A stretch of DNA of 64,000 nt. Origin: Thermincola carboxydiphila. Its GTDB lineage: Bacteria > Bacillota > Thermincolia > Thermincolales > UBA2595. The notes beneath the pieces are model-generated. The model was not told where the DNA came from. It searched no databases and was given only the letters and a program-made list of their open reading frames with translations. Position 1 is the first letter of the stretch, and every line of letters starts with the position of its first letter. Where the stretch lies: assembly GCA_016841325.1 (NCBI GenBank), contig JAENZJ010000004.1, positions 62,001 through 126,000 of the forward strand. Direction: 5' to 3'. Of this stretch, positions 1-7,427 are shown in pieces. The translations under genes were made by a program, and so were the position numbers.

Positions 1-576
1 ACCCCGTCCCGGTTCCTCAACGGCCCATTCACTGACAAGGTCCATAACCGCTGACGCTGCCTTTGCATCCAAAGCTGCCAACGGTTCATCCAGTAGCAGG
101 ATACGGGGCTCGACAATCAGGGCCCTGACCAGAGCTACCCTGGCTGCCTCCCCTCCGGACAAGGTCCTGGCATCCTGTTCCAAAATGCTCTCACTCAGAC
201 AAAGTCTTTTTAGATATGCCATGGCCCGGCTGCGGTCAAAAGCCATGTCTCCCTGTACCGCAGCCAGTTCAAAGGGCATGCTGAGGTTCTCCCCCACTTT
301 TCCGTTAAACATTACCGGCTTTTGGGCCGCATAATGGACCATCCGCCGCCACGCAACAGGGGCAAACTCTGACCACATCCTGCCCTCCAGCAGGACCTGC
401 CCTTCCCCGGGTTCTCTGAGCCTGGCCAGGATCCGCAGCAGTGTGGTTTTACCTGAACCTGACGGGCCCCGGACTGCCATAATGCTCCCCTCGTCAAGTA
501 TCCCGGAAACCCGTATCCGGCCCTTACCGGGGCCGGGTGAAAAAACAATATCCTTTATCTCAAACAATTTTGCCAT
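1..576 (-). CDS. ABC transporter ATP-binding protein, FetA/YbbL-like (partial)
   Basis: The gene starts at the ATG on 576 and runs off the left edge of the window, so its C-terminus is missing. The visible 192 residues hold a Walker A motif (GPSGSGKTT, near residue 37), an ABC signature (LSGGE, near residue 136) and a Walker B (LLLDEP) followed by the D-loop (LAALDA). The Q-loop region reads [10 protein letters not shown], which resembles the FetA/YbbL family of ATPases that pair with a FetB/YbbM permease for metal export. That subfamily call is inference; the ATPase call is firm. A permease would be expected just beyond position 1. The ribosome site is weak. Confidence 0.85.
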   Translation of the reverse strand, partial: MAKLFEIKDIVFSPGPGKGRIRVSGILDEGSIMAVRGPSGSGKTTLLRILARLREPGEGQVLLEGRMWSEFAPVAWRRMVHYAAQKPVMFNGKVGENLSMPFELAAVQGDMAFDRSRAMAYLKRLCLSESILEQDARTLSGGEAARVALVRALIVEPRILLLDEPLAALDAKAASAVMDLVSEWAVEEPGRG

Positions 577-682
577 ACTATACGCATCCCATACAGAATA
601 TTTTTCCTGTCCATTATATCACAAAACTGACCCACAATATGCACAAAGGCCGGCAGGCACACTGCCTGTCCGGCCCAACCGT

Positions 683-868
683 TTATTCAAAGCCTTTGCG
701 AACATCATCAATATTAAACTGGGAACTCTTACCCTTCTCTTTATACTCCTTATATACTTTTATGTATGAGTCATCATTGGTGTTACTGAAGGCCTTGATA
801 CCCATAAACAGGATAACGGTTGCGGCAACTGCCGCCAGAAGAATCAAGGTTTTTTGGAGATTGGTCAT
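683..868 (-). CDS. small single-pass membrane protein, unknown function
   Basis: A 61-residue protein with one N-terminal hydrophobic helix (about residues 8-26, LILLAAVAATVILFMGI) followed by a charged, Lys/Glu-rich tail. A good ribosome site (GAGGTGG, about 5 bases before the ATG) supports it as a real gene. It lies divergent from ytrH. I do not recognise a family. It could be a small sporulation or envelope protein given the neighbour, but nothing in the sequence shows this. Confidence 0.55.
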   Translation of the reverse strand: MTNLQKTLILLAAVAATVILFMGIKAFSNTNDDSYIKVYKEYKEKGKSSQFNIDDVRKGFE

Positions 869-1026
869 ACACCCACCTCACCAGCAAAATTATTATAAAG
901 ATTGGTTCGACATATTTTACGAAATTTCCTGCTCCCGGACCAAAAAGTCAACATAACATCTTTGGTGGCATGTATTCAAACACCGGTAAATATAGATATC
1001 TTAGAGGGGCATTGGAGGGAAGTTGA

Positions 1027-1353
1027 ATGGAAACTTATATTACCAAGCTTTTGTACATTTTTTTTACCGCTCTGGGTATGATTGTCGGCGGGACGCTCAT
1101 TGGCGCCCTTTCATCAGTGCTTACCGGCCACGGCCCATTCCGTACCATGGTCAACCTGGCCGCAGACCTGAAAATATGGGCAGCCGTAGCTGCCATAGGT
1201 GGGAGTTTTACCTCACTTCAGGCCCTGGAAACCGGACTCCTTGAAGGTCAGGTGACAACAGTCATAAAACAGCTGGCATTTATCTTTACCGCATTTGCCG
1301 GTGCTCATATCGGTTACCTGCTGGTGCTGTCCATAGCGGGTGGCAGGCCATGA
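1027..1353 (+). CDS. ytrH: sporulation membrane protein YtrH
   Basis: A 108-residue protein with three hydrophobic segments (about residues 7-30, 50-66 and 80-105). The segment LKIWAAVAAIGGSF is the hallmark stretch of the YtrH family, which in Bacillus subtilis is made in the mother cell and is needed for efficient spore formation. Length matches the family (about 110 residues). The start at 1027 has a GGAGGGA ribosome site. The stop overlaps the next gene by four bases (ATGA), so ytrH and ytrI are translationally coupled, as in other spore formers. Confidence 0.85.
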   Translation: METYITKLLYIFFTALGMIVGGTLIGALSSVLTGHGPFRTMVNLAADLKIWAAVAAIGGSFTSLQALETGLLEGQVTTVIKQLAFIFTAFAGAHIGYLLVLSIAGGRP

Positions 1354-1814
1354 ATACCGGCAGGATTAAAGCACTGGCTGCAGGTCTTTTCCTGGGTATC
1401 CTGATAGGCGCCGCCGGCCTCAATGTTATTATGGGAAGCCACCTGGACAAGGCGGAGCTGGAGATCCTCAAACTGCGCGCCGAACTGGAAGACAAGACAG
1501 AACAACTGGAAAGCGCTGAAAAGGAACTTGAAGTCAAAAAACAGGCAGCTGTTGTAGATGAAATTGATATCCATGTGGACTACAGTGATGAATACGAAAA
1601 ACTTGAAATAGAGGCTGCTGTCAAAAAACTCCTCAGTGATATTAAAGGTCAGGAGGTCCGCACTCTGGACCCCCTGCTGGTGACCAATATTGTCGATGAA
1701 CGGACAATAGCCACAGATAACCATAAGTATAACCTAAAGGTACGGGGAACCCTGGTCTCAGAAAAAATTATCATGTATGTGGATGCCACTGAAGTAAAAG
1801 AACAGGTCCTGTAA
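1350..1814 (+). CDS. ytrI: sporulation protein YtrI
   Basis: A 154-residue protein with an N-terminal membrane helix (about residues 7-26), then a predicted coiled coil (about 33-70, rich in E, K and L with heptad spacing), then a mixed C-terminal domain. This topology and its position directly after ytrH, with a four-base overlap, fit YtrI, the partner of YtrH in sporulation. Sequence identity to the Bacillus protein appears low, so the name rests on architecture plus context. Confidence 0.7.
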   Translation: MNTGRIKALAAGLFLGILIGAAGLNVIMGSHLDKAELEILKLRAELEDKTEQLESAEKELEVKKQAAVVDEIDIHVDYSDEYEKLEIEAAVKKLLSDIKGQEVRTLDPLLVTNIVDERTIATDNHKYNLKVRGTLVSEKIIMYVDATEVKEQVL

Positions 1815-1831
1815 CAACCGGATGTCTGCGG

Positions 1832-2395
1832 TCATTCGACAGGTATCCCTACCGGCCGGTTATCTGGTACTGTTTCTCCGTTAAACACCTCTCTCACCCT
1901 GACCGGGTACTTTTTAATACCCACATTGTTTACTGCAATGGCCACACTTACCAGGATAACCGCACCCAAAAGAACCGGACTGAAAACAAATGAGTAATCC
2001 TGGGTTGTAAAAACAGCGGCAAACGCGGTGGCGCCTCCGGGCGGATGCAGTGTATCTGTGAACATCATGGCTCCTATCGCCAGGGTGACAGCCAGGGCCA
2101 GGGACCACCATGTCAGTCCGAGTAACTGGTAAACAGAAACCCCTGCAACTGCAGAAATAAGGTGGCCGCCGACCACATTTCTGGGCTGTGCCATTGGCAC
2201 ATGGCACGCGGCGTACAGCAGCACAGCCGATGCCCCGAATGACGGTACCAGTAATGGGACAGAATAGTTCATACTTAGATAAGAAACAGCAGCAATCCCG
2301 GCAAAACTGCCCACCACTGCAATAATTATCTGCCTGTAATCCGGCCTGCAGGCACTGTCCCGGTGAAACCAACCGGGAATCTTACAGCTAAGCAT
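1832..2395 (-). CDS. HPP family integral membrane protein
   Basis: A 187-residue protein with about four membrane helices. The family-defining motif HPPGGAT is present near residue 118. HPP proteins of plants and cyanobacteria have been implicated in nitrite transport, which fits the position 11 bases downstream of nrfA and in the same direction. The start at 2395 has a strong ribosome site (AAGGAGGGA). Likely the last gene of the nrfHA operon; a role in nitrite passage across the membrane is inference. Confidence 0.85.
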   Translation of the reverse strand: MLSCKIPGWFHRDSACRPDYRQIIIAVVGSFAGIAAVSYLSMNYSVPLLVPSFGASAVLLYAACHVPMAQPRNVVGGHLISAVAGVSVYQLLGLTWWSLALAVTLAIGAMMFTDTLHPPGGATAFAAVFTTQDYSFVFSPVLLGAVILVSVAIAVNNVGIKKYPVRVREVFNGETVPDNRPVGIPVE

Positions 2396-2406
2396 GGTAT
2401 CCCTCC

Positions 2407-3651
2407 TTAATACGATCCTTCAGCCAGTTCTATTGCCCGGTAGCCGTAATCAGCGGCCTGGCCCAGGGAATCAAGGGCCTGTACCGGATTGTGGAATCCG
2501 CGGCTGTTTTCGGCAGCCACCCAGTCCCAATACCACTGTGCCTTAGAGACCATCTCCTGTGCCTCTTTAATCTTACTTTGGTCTGCCTCCTGTTTGGCAA
2601 GAGCGGTCTTAATGGCCTGGTGTGCCCTGACGATAACTTTTGATGTCCGCTGCTGGGTTTCCTGGGTGCGTTCCTGGGTATTTAACACCCTCTCCTTCAG
2701 CCACTCTGCGTCCTGGTCGTGGCAGGTCTGACACGATACCTCAATAGTTTTCAGGGGACTGGTCCACCAGTGGGAGGAATACTTTTTGCCATCCTCCCGC
2801 ATGTAAGGCATATGGCAGTCGGCACAACTAACACCTGCAGAACCATGGACACCGGTGCTCCAGGTCTCGAATTCAGGGTGCTGGACTTTTCTCATTGGGG
2901 CCTGCGAATCAGGGTGCTGCCAGTCAGAGAATGTGAAACTGTCGTAATACTTTTCTATCTGGTCAGGTTCCAGGCCTTTATCCCAGGGGTATGTGACCAC
3001 ACTGGTATTTTTTTCAAAGTAATATTCCACATGACACTGGGCACAGACGTAGGTCCTCATATCCTGTTTTGAGGCTTTCTTCACATCAATTCCCTGTTTC
3101 TGCATCGCCTCTGCAAATGCCGGCCTGGTTACCCTCAGGTCCATACTTGCCGGGTCATGGCAGTCAGAACACGCAATGGCATGTTTGACATCCTTTGCCA
3201 GGTCCTTAAGCGGTGTGGTATAATAAGCGGCCCCCAGGTTCTTCATCAGTTTGGGAACTGCAGGGCTTTTGCAGGTAAGACAGGAACCGGGGGTCTGGTC
3301 ACCGACCCGCTTGCTGCTGAGGAGGTCTTCCATGGCATAGGTATGGCCCCTGTCTTCATTGTAGTCCTTACTGAACCCGTACCCCTTAAAAAGTTCCCTG
3401 ATTTCAGGTTCAGTGATAAACTTAGATTCCTTTTCCGAACCACCGAACTCCGTTTTTGACTGTTGATTGTTCTTCAAATAGCTCTGGTACTCTATCGGAT
3501 AAATCTCCCCCCACACTGCCGGGTCCAGCTCATTTTCCGTAATACCTCCCTTTACTGCCGCCGGTTCACTGCTTCCCGAACAACCGGCCGCCAAAAAACT
3601 AATTACCAGGCCCATAAGTACCATTAGTATACCAAACCTTATTTTTTTCAT
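2407..3651 (-). CDS. nrfA: ammonia-forming cytochrome c nitrite reductase NrfA
   Basis: Reduces nitrite to ammonium with six electrons at the outer face of the membrane. The protein has five heme sites: CLTCK, the lysine-ligated catalytic heme unique to this family, then CSDCH, CAQCH, CADCH and CQTCH. An N-terminal helix ends in the lipobox LAAGC (about residues 18-22), so this NrfA is probably a lipoprotein held on the outer leaflet, as expected in a cell without an outer membrane. I chose the ATG at 3651 because AAGGATGGTG lies about 8 bases upstream; a TTG at 3675 would add eight residues. It follows nrfH, its quinol-oxidising partner, with a tandem repeat between them. Confidence 0.95.
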   Translation of the reverse strand: MKKIRFGILMVLMGLVISFLAAGCSGSSEPAAVKGGITENELDPAVWGEIYPIEYQSYLKNNQQSKTEFGGSEKESKFITEPEIRELFKGYGFSKDYNEDRGHTYAMEDLLSSKRVGDQTPGSCLTCKSPAVPKLMKNLGAAYYTTPLKDLAKDVKHAIACSDCHDPASMDLRVTRPAFAEAMQKQGIDVKKASKQDMRTYVCAQCHVEYYFEKNTSVVTYPWDKGLEPDQIEKYYDSFTFSDWQHPDSQAPMRKVQHPEFETWSTGVHGSAGVSCADCHMPYMREDGKKYSSHWWTSPLKTIEVSCQTCHDQDAEWLKERVLNTQERTQETQQRTSKVIVRAHQAIKTALAKQEADQSKIKEAQEMVSKAQWYWDWVAAENSRGFHNPVQALDSLGQAADYGYRAIELAEGSY

Positions 3652-3680
3652 CTTCCGGACACCATCCTTTCTCAAACCTT

Positions 3681-3768
3681 TTTATCTGTCAAGTCAAATG
3701 CCTCAATCTATCAGGTCAAATGCCTTTATCTGTCAGGTCAAATGCCTTTATCTGTCAGGTTAAATCTT
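3681..3768. repeat. four tandem 22-bp repeats between nrfH and nrfA
   Basis: Four head-to-tail copies of a 22-bp unit (TTTATCTGTCAGGTCAAATG followed by CC) occupy 3681-3702, 3703-3724, 3725-3746 and 3747-3768. Copies 2 and 3 are nearly identical; copies 1 and 4 differ at a few bases. Copy 4 contains the nrfH stop codon, so the array overlaps the end of the coding sequence. The repeats are too short and lack spacers, so this is not CRISPR. It may be a slippage product or a site affecting mRNA between nrfH and nrfA. Confidence 0.85.
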
Positions 3769-4194
3769 TTTATGGGCCACTTCGCGGTGGCAGTCCGTAC
3801 ACTGACGCCCCTCTCCCATCGGTGTGTTTTCCACAGTCGAGCTGTGGCAGCGGATGCAGTTTACCTGAATTATCTCCCTGCTTTCCTGTGTTGCTGAGAT
3901 AATGTCAGGCACCTCGCCCAATGTGGTTGCATAGAGGTCCCTGAGGCCCGACCTCGTCTTAAAGGAAGCCTTCTTCAGGTAGTCATCATGGGGCGCATGG
4001 CACTCCGTACACTTAAACTGCTTATGGTTTGAATGCTGCAGGGACAGGTAGGCATCCTCCATAACGTGGCAGTTAAGACAAAACCGGGCGTTGTCTGAAT
4101 AACTCAGGGCGCTGTCAGCCAGCAGAAAGAAAAAACTTGCCATCCCCACTGCCAGCCCGATAATAATCATAATTTTACGCCTGGGTGCTGTCAT
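3760..4194 (-). CDS. nrfH: NrfH-type tetraheme cytochrome c quinol dehydrogenase
   Basis: A 144-residue member of the NapC/NrfH family. It has one N-terminal membrane anchor (about residues 8-27) and four heme sites (CLNCH, CTECH, CIRCH, CTDCH). It takes electrons from menaquinol and hands them to NrfA. The length is typical for NrfH. A strong ribosome site (GGAGG) lies about 9 bases before the ATG. It is the first gene of the nrfHA-HPP operon, downstream of a two-component system that probably controls it. Confidence 0.93.
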   Translation of the reverse strand: MTAPRRKIMIIIGLAVGMASFFFLLADSALSYSDNARFCLNCHVMEDAYLSLQHSNHKQFKCTECHAPHDDYLKKASFKTRSGLRDLYATTLGEVPDIISATQESREIIQVNCIRCHSSTVENTPMGEGRQCTDCHREVAHKKI

Positions 4195-4317
4195 TTGCTT
4201 GTACCTCCTTTCACATGTCCAATAAAAACTTATCTTTAATTAAATCTTACATAAGCATAATAATATTACGGTGACAGGAAAATGACATTTTCATGACAAA
4301 AAAACGGGGTCCGGATG

Positions 4318-5022
4318 TCATTCAGCCGTCACCCCGAATTTATATCCGACTCCCCGTACTGTTTTGATAAACCGGGGATTCGCCGGGTCCTCTTCGATTT
4401 TTTCCCTGGTCCGCTTAACCAGTGTCGTCACAATCCCCGTATCATCTGCATACTCTGTGTCCCATATCTGGTACAGCAGCTGTTCCCTGGTAAACACCTG
4501 CTTCGGGTGGCCGGCCAGAAGCCACAGCAGTTCAAACTCTTTTGGGGTAAGCTCTGTTTCCCGGTCCGCAACTTCAACTGTCCTGGATGTTCGGTTGATA
4601 GTGATCCCCGGAAATCTGATCACATCATCAGCCTCCGGATGGGCTGACCTGGCAGCTGCACGCCTCATGACAGCCTTGATGCGCAGCAGCAGTTCGGCGC
4701 TGTCAAAGGGTTTTGTCAGGTAATCATCACAGCCCAGGGATAAACCCATTATTTTGTCAAGGGTTTCATTTTTGGCCGAGAGTATTATTATCGGGACCTT
4801 ACTTATCTCACGGATTTTACGGCATACCTCAAAACCATCTATATGAGGCATCATAATATCCAGCAGAATCAGGTCAGGGGATGATTCTTCAAATACTGCC
4901 ATTACTTCACTGCTATCGGCCGCAGTAACAACCTCAAAGCCCTCCCTGCTGAGGAACCCTGTGAGGAATTTCAATATCCTGGGTTCATCATCAGCAACCA
5001 GAATCCTTTTTTTTTCACTCAT
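4318..5022 (-). CDS. OmpR/PhoB-family response regulator
   Basis: A 234-residue regulator. The N-terminal receiver domain shows the acidic pair (DDE, residues 11-13), the phosphoacceptor aspartate in LLLDIMMP (near 55) and the conserved lysine in YLTKPF (near 105). The C-terminal half is a winged-helix DNA-binding domain with the typical ELTPKEFELLWLL and VRGVGYKF segments. It lies 13 bases downstream of the sensor kinase gene and upstream of nrfH, so the likely job is control of the nitrite reductase operon. Start at 5022 follows GAGGGGAGGG. Confidence 0.93.
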   Translation of the reverse strand: MSEKKRILVADDEPRILKFLTGFLSREGFEVVTAADSSEVMAVFEESSPDLILLDIMMPHIDGFEVCRKIREISKVPIIILSAKNETLDKIMGLSLGCDDYLTKPFDSAELLLRIKAVMRRAAARSAHPEADDVIRFPGITINRTSRTVEVADRETELTPKEFELLWLLAGHPKQVFTREQLLYQIWDTEYADDTGIVTTLVKRTREKIEEDPANPRFIKTVRGVGYKFGVTAE

Positions 5023-5035
5023 ATCAGCCCTCCCC

Positions 5036-6676
5036 TCACTCTACACCATCATCAAACATCGGATATGCCGGCAGGAATACCTTAAACTCAGCCCCCTGTC
5101 CAATGACAGAAACAACTTCAATACGCCCCAGGTGGAGTTCCACTATCTTTTTCACCAGGGCCAGGCCAAGTCCTGTCCCCCCGAACTCCCTGGCAGGACC
5201 ACTGTTAACCTGATAAAAGGCATCAAATATTTTTTCCCTGTCTGCATCAGCAATGCCCGGACCCGAATCCCGAACAGTCAGTATAATCCCTTCATCAGGA
5301 ACAAGTGTGTCAGCCACACCAATTCTGATACTTCCCCCGGGAGTAGTAAATTTAATGGCATTTCCCAGCAAATTCTGGACCACATGCCTGACCTTCTCCG
5401 CATCTGCTATAATTGCCCCGGAATCTGAAATATCTGTGATTATTTTAATGTTTTTGCTGTCAGCCAGAGGTTGGAGCAGTCGGGTCACATCACCGGCTGT
5501 TTCTCCCACCCTGACCTCAGTAAGTTTTAGGGTCATTTTTCCGGACTCGGTTTTTGCCAGGTCCAGCAGGTCATTTATCAGTTCCAGCAGCTGCCTTCCG
5601 GAATCCCTGATTTCGGCAAGGTACTCTTTCTGCCGCGAATTAAGGCTGCCCGTTTCCAGGCACAGCAGTTCCTCAGTAAATGCCAGTACTGCAGTCAGCG
5701 GAGTTCTCAGCTCATGGCTCATGTTGGCCAGAAATTCCGATTTATACCGGCTTACTTCAGACAGCCTGAGGTTGGCGTCAGCCAGTTCGCTGGTCCGTTC
5801 GGCAACTTTTTGTTCGAGGCTGTCATACATCTCCTTCAGCCTTTCGGCCATATCCACAAACTTCTCAGTCAGTTCCCGGATCTCACCATAGGTCTGGAGA
5901 TCTTCAGGAAGTGCCGCCAGGTTCCCCCTGCCCAGTTCACTGCTGAACCTGTTCAGGCTGTCTATGGGTCTTGTGACAAATCTGTGAGTATGGAATATAA
6001 TTACCGCTGCCGAAACCGATATCGCCACAACTGTGAGCAGGATACTCTGTGTAATTGACCTGTTGAGGCTCGCTTCCTTCAGTTTCATGGGAACAGCTAT
6101 TGACAGCGCACCTGCCAGTTCTCCCGTCCGGTAACCCTCACGCGGATACCCGCTGATATCGGTTTCACCTTCCGGTTCCCCGTGGCAGGGCAGGCATGGA
6201 GGTGTTATATAAAGGGGAATCATGTAACGGAAATATCGTTCCCCGTCAATGGCATCAGTCCCCCAGTGTTCCCCGGGGCCACCGGTACCGGCCTCCCTGA
6301 AGGCAAGCAGGACCTCCCTTTCATATTCATCAGGCCTGTTTTCTGAAACCCGCGGCTTTAGGCTGACCTGCCTGATCCTGTACCGGGTATTTTCATTGAA
6401 GACACCACCAACCTGGCGCACCACTGCTGCCGGGTTCAGATGTTTAAATTCCAGGTTGCCCCTGGAGTCATAATTTATCCTGGGCTGGTTTTCAGCAGTC
6501 ACCTTCCGCAGCGCCAGTACCTGCTGAGCCAGGATACGGCTGTTTTCAAGGAGTTCCAGCTGCGCCTGTTTCTTTTGACTGTATATGTTCCAGACTATTC
6601 CACAAGCCATAACGACCGCAAGCACAAGGCTTGTACTACGTACAAGTCTGCTACCTATCCGGGTATTTTTTGCCAT
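5036..6676 (-). CDS. membrane sensor histidine kinase with c-type heme sensor domain
   Basis: About 546 residues from the ATG at 6676 (a longer form to 6796 is open but its extra 40 residues do not look like protein). Order: membrane helix (about 12-30), an extracytoplasmic DUF3365-type domain with one heme site CLPCH, a second helix, a HAMP region, a coiled coil, the H-box (MSHELRTPLT), N-box (NLLGNAIKFT) and G-boxes (DSGPGI, GGTGLGL). The heme site suggests sensing of redox state, NO or nitrite. It is coupled to the response regulator 13 bases downstream and lies upstream of nrfHA. Confidence 0.9.
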   Translation of the reverse strand: MAKNTRIGSRLVRSTSLVLAVVMACGIVWNIYSQKKQAQLELLENSRILAQQVLALRKVTAENQPRINYDSRGNLEFKHLNPAAVVRQVGGVFNENTRYRIRQVSLKPRVSENRPDEYEREVLLAFREAGTGGPGEHWGTDAIDGERYFRYMIPLYITPPCLPCHGEPEGETDISGYPREGYRTGELAGALSIAVPMKLKEASLNRSITQSILLTVVAISVSAAVIIFHTHRFVTRPIDSLNRFSSELGRGNLAALPEDLQTYGEIRELTEKFVDMAERLKEMYDSLEQKVAERTSELADANLRLSEVSRYKSEFLANMSHELRTPLTAVLAFTEELLCLETGSLNSRQKEYLAEIRDSGRQLLELINDLLDLAKTESGKMTLKLTEVRVGETAGDVTRLLQPLADSKNIKIITDISDSGAIIADAEKVRHVVQNLLGNAIKFTTPGGSIRIGVADTLVPDEGIILTVRDSGPGIADADREKIFDAFYQVNSGPAREFGGTGLGLALVKKIVELHLGRIEVVSVIGQGAEFKVFLPAYPMFDDGVE

Positions 6677-6796
6677 ATACATCACTCTTTGATCAGAATA
6701 AAGACTACCGTCAATCCTGTAACTGGGGAGAATTCCCTTACCCCTGCCTCGGAAAAAAAGACCAAAGAGGCTTTCTCCCTGGTCTTTAAAAGGCAC

Positions 6797-6916
6797 TATT
6801 CACTTGAAATTTATTCACTTGAATCTTATTCACTTGAATCTTATTCACTTGAGAGTTATTCAGTTGAACCTTATTCAGTTGAATGTTATTCAGTTGAACA
6901 GTATTCAATTAATCAG
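6797..6916. repeat. eight tandem 15-bp repeats upstream of the sensor kinase gene
   Basis: Eight copies of a 15-bp unit (TATTCACTTGAATCT and variants) run without spacers from 6797 to 6916; a partial ninth begins at 6920. The first four copies carry CACTTGA, the next three CAGTTGA, so the array shows an internal subdivision. It lies in the 378-bp gap between the kinase (6676) and the next gene (7055), about 120 bp ahead of the kinase start. It could be an array of protein binding sites or neutral slippage. Apart from this array I see no gene in 6677-7054. Confidence 0.85.
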
Positions 6917-7054
6917 CTCTATTCAGTTTATCCATATTATGTTTTCCAGGGTTGAGCCGTAACTGCATATACTGGCAGATAACCTGGCATTGTTAGGACA
7001 AAACTGTTTCAGGAGTGTTGTAGTTTTTAGGGCCTCAGGCAGAAACAAAGGCAG

Positions 7055-7237
7055 TTATCTTGACAGGACAACTACAGTCTTGTGGCTGTCCTGGCCCGCC
7101 AAAAACCTGGTAGATACAATTTCCCACCCTTTGGGGCAGAACTCGCTCAGGCTGGACTCGAAATCCTCAGGTTCATTTCCGTCGGCAGGCTGCCGGAGAT
7201 CAAGCTGGGTAACCTCCACTACCTTGTACTCGGCCAA
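7055..7237 (-). CDS. small DUF4177-like protein
   Basis: A 60-residue soluble protein starting at the TTG on 7237, preceded by the ribosome site GGGAGTGG. It begins AEYKVVEV and ends with a segment CPKGWEIVSTRF, the pattern of DUF4177-type small proteins (EYKVV near the start, GWELV near the end). Function is unknown for the family. A longer reading to 7303 has no ribosome site. It stands alone, convergent with nothing and divergent from the radical-SAM operon. Confidence 0.6.
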   Translation of the reverse strand: MAEYKVVEVTQLDLRQPADGNEPEDFESSLSEFCPKGWEIVSTRFLAGQDSHKTVVVLSR

Positions 7238-7364
7238 ATAAACCACTCCCTTTATTATTTTGTTTACTAAATATATTTGACAAAAAACTTGTAATCCCTG
7301 CAAAGAAACTACTAAAACTTATTCCAGACCGGCTTTTTTTATTTCTGCCAATAAAAACCAGGAC

Positions 7365-7393
7365 TTGACCAGCGAACCTATGTTCGGTATAAT
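7365..7393 (+). promoter_or_regulatory. promoter with LexA box in the spacer
   Basis: A -35 box TTGACC (7365-7370), a 17-bp spacer and a -10 box TATAAT (7388-7393). The spacer holds CGAACCTATGTTCG (7373-7386), a perfect inverted repeat of the Gram-positive LexA/DinR type (CGAAC-N4-GTTCG). LexA bound here would block RNA polymerase, so the two downstream DNA-repair genes are probably SOS-induced. Confidence 0.85.
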
Positions 7394-7427
7394 AGGTTAT
7401 GGAAATATTTTCAGGGGGGAATGGAAC

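Noticed and set aside
3681-3768. CRISPR array
   Set aside because: The 22-bp units are directly adjacent with no spacers and no cas genes are present; the same holds for the arrays at 6797 and 26994.
6440-6955. Plus-strand frame that reads the 15-bp array as a YSLES/YSVE peptide repeat
   Set aside because: A 15-bp period is always open in some frame; the upstream half lies antisense to the sensor kinase and there is no convincing ribosome site.
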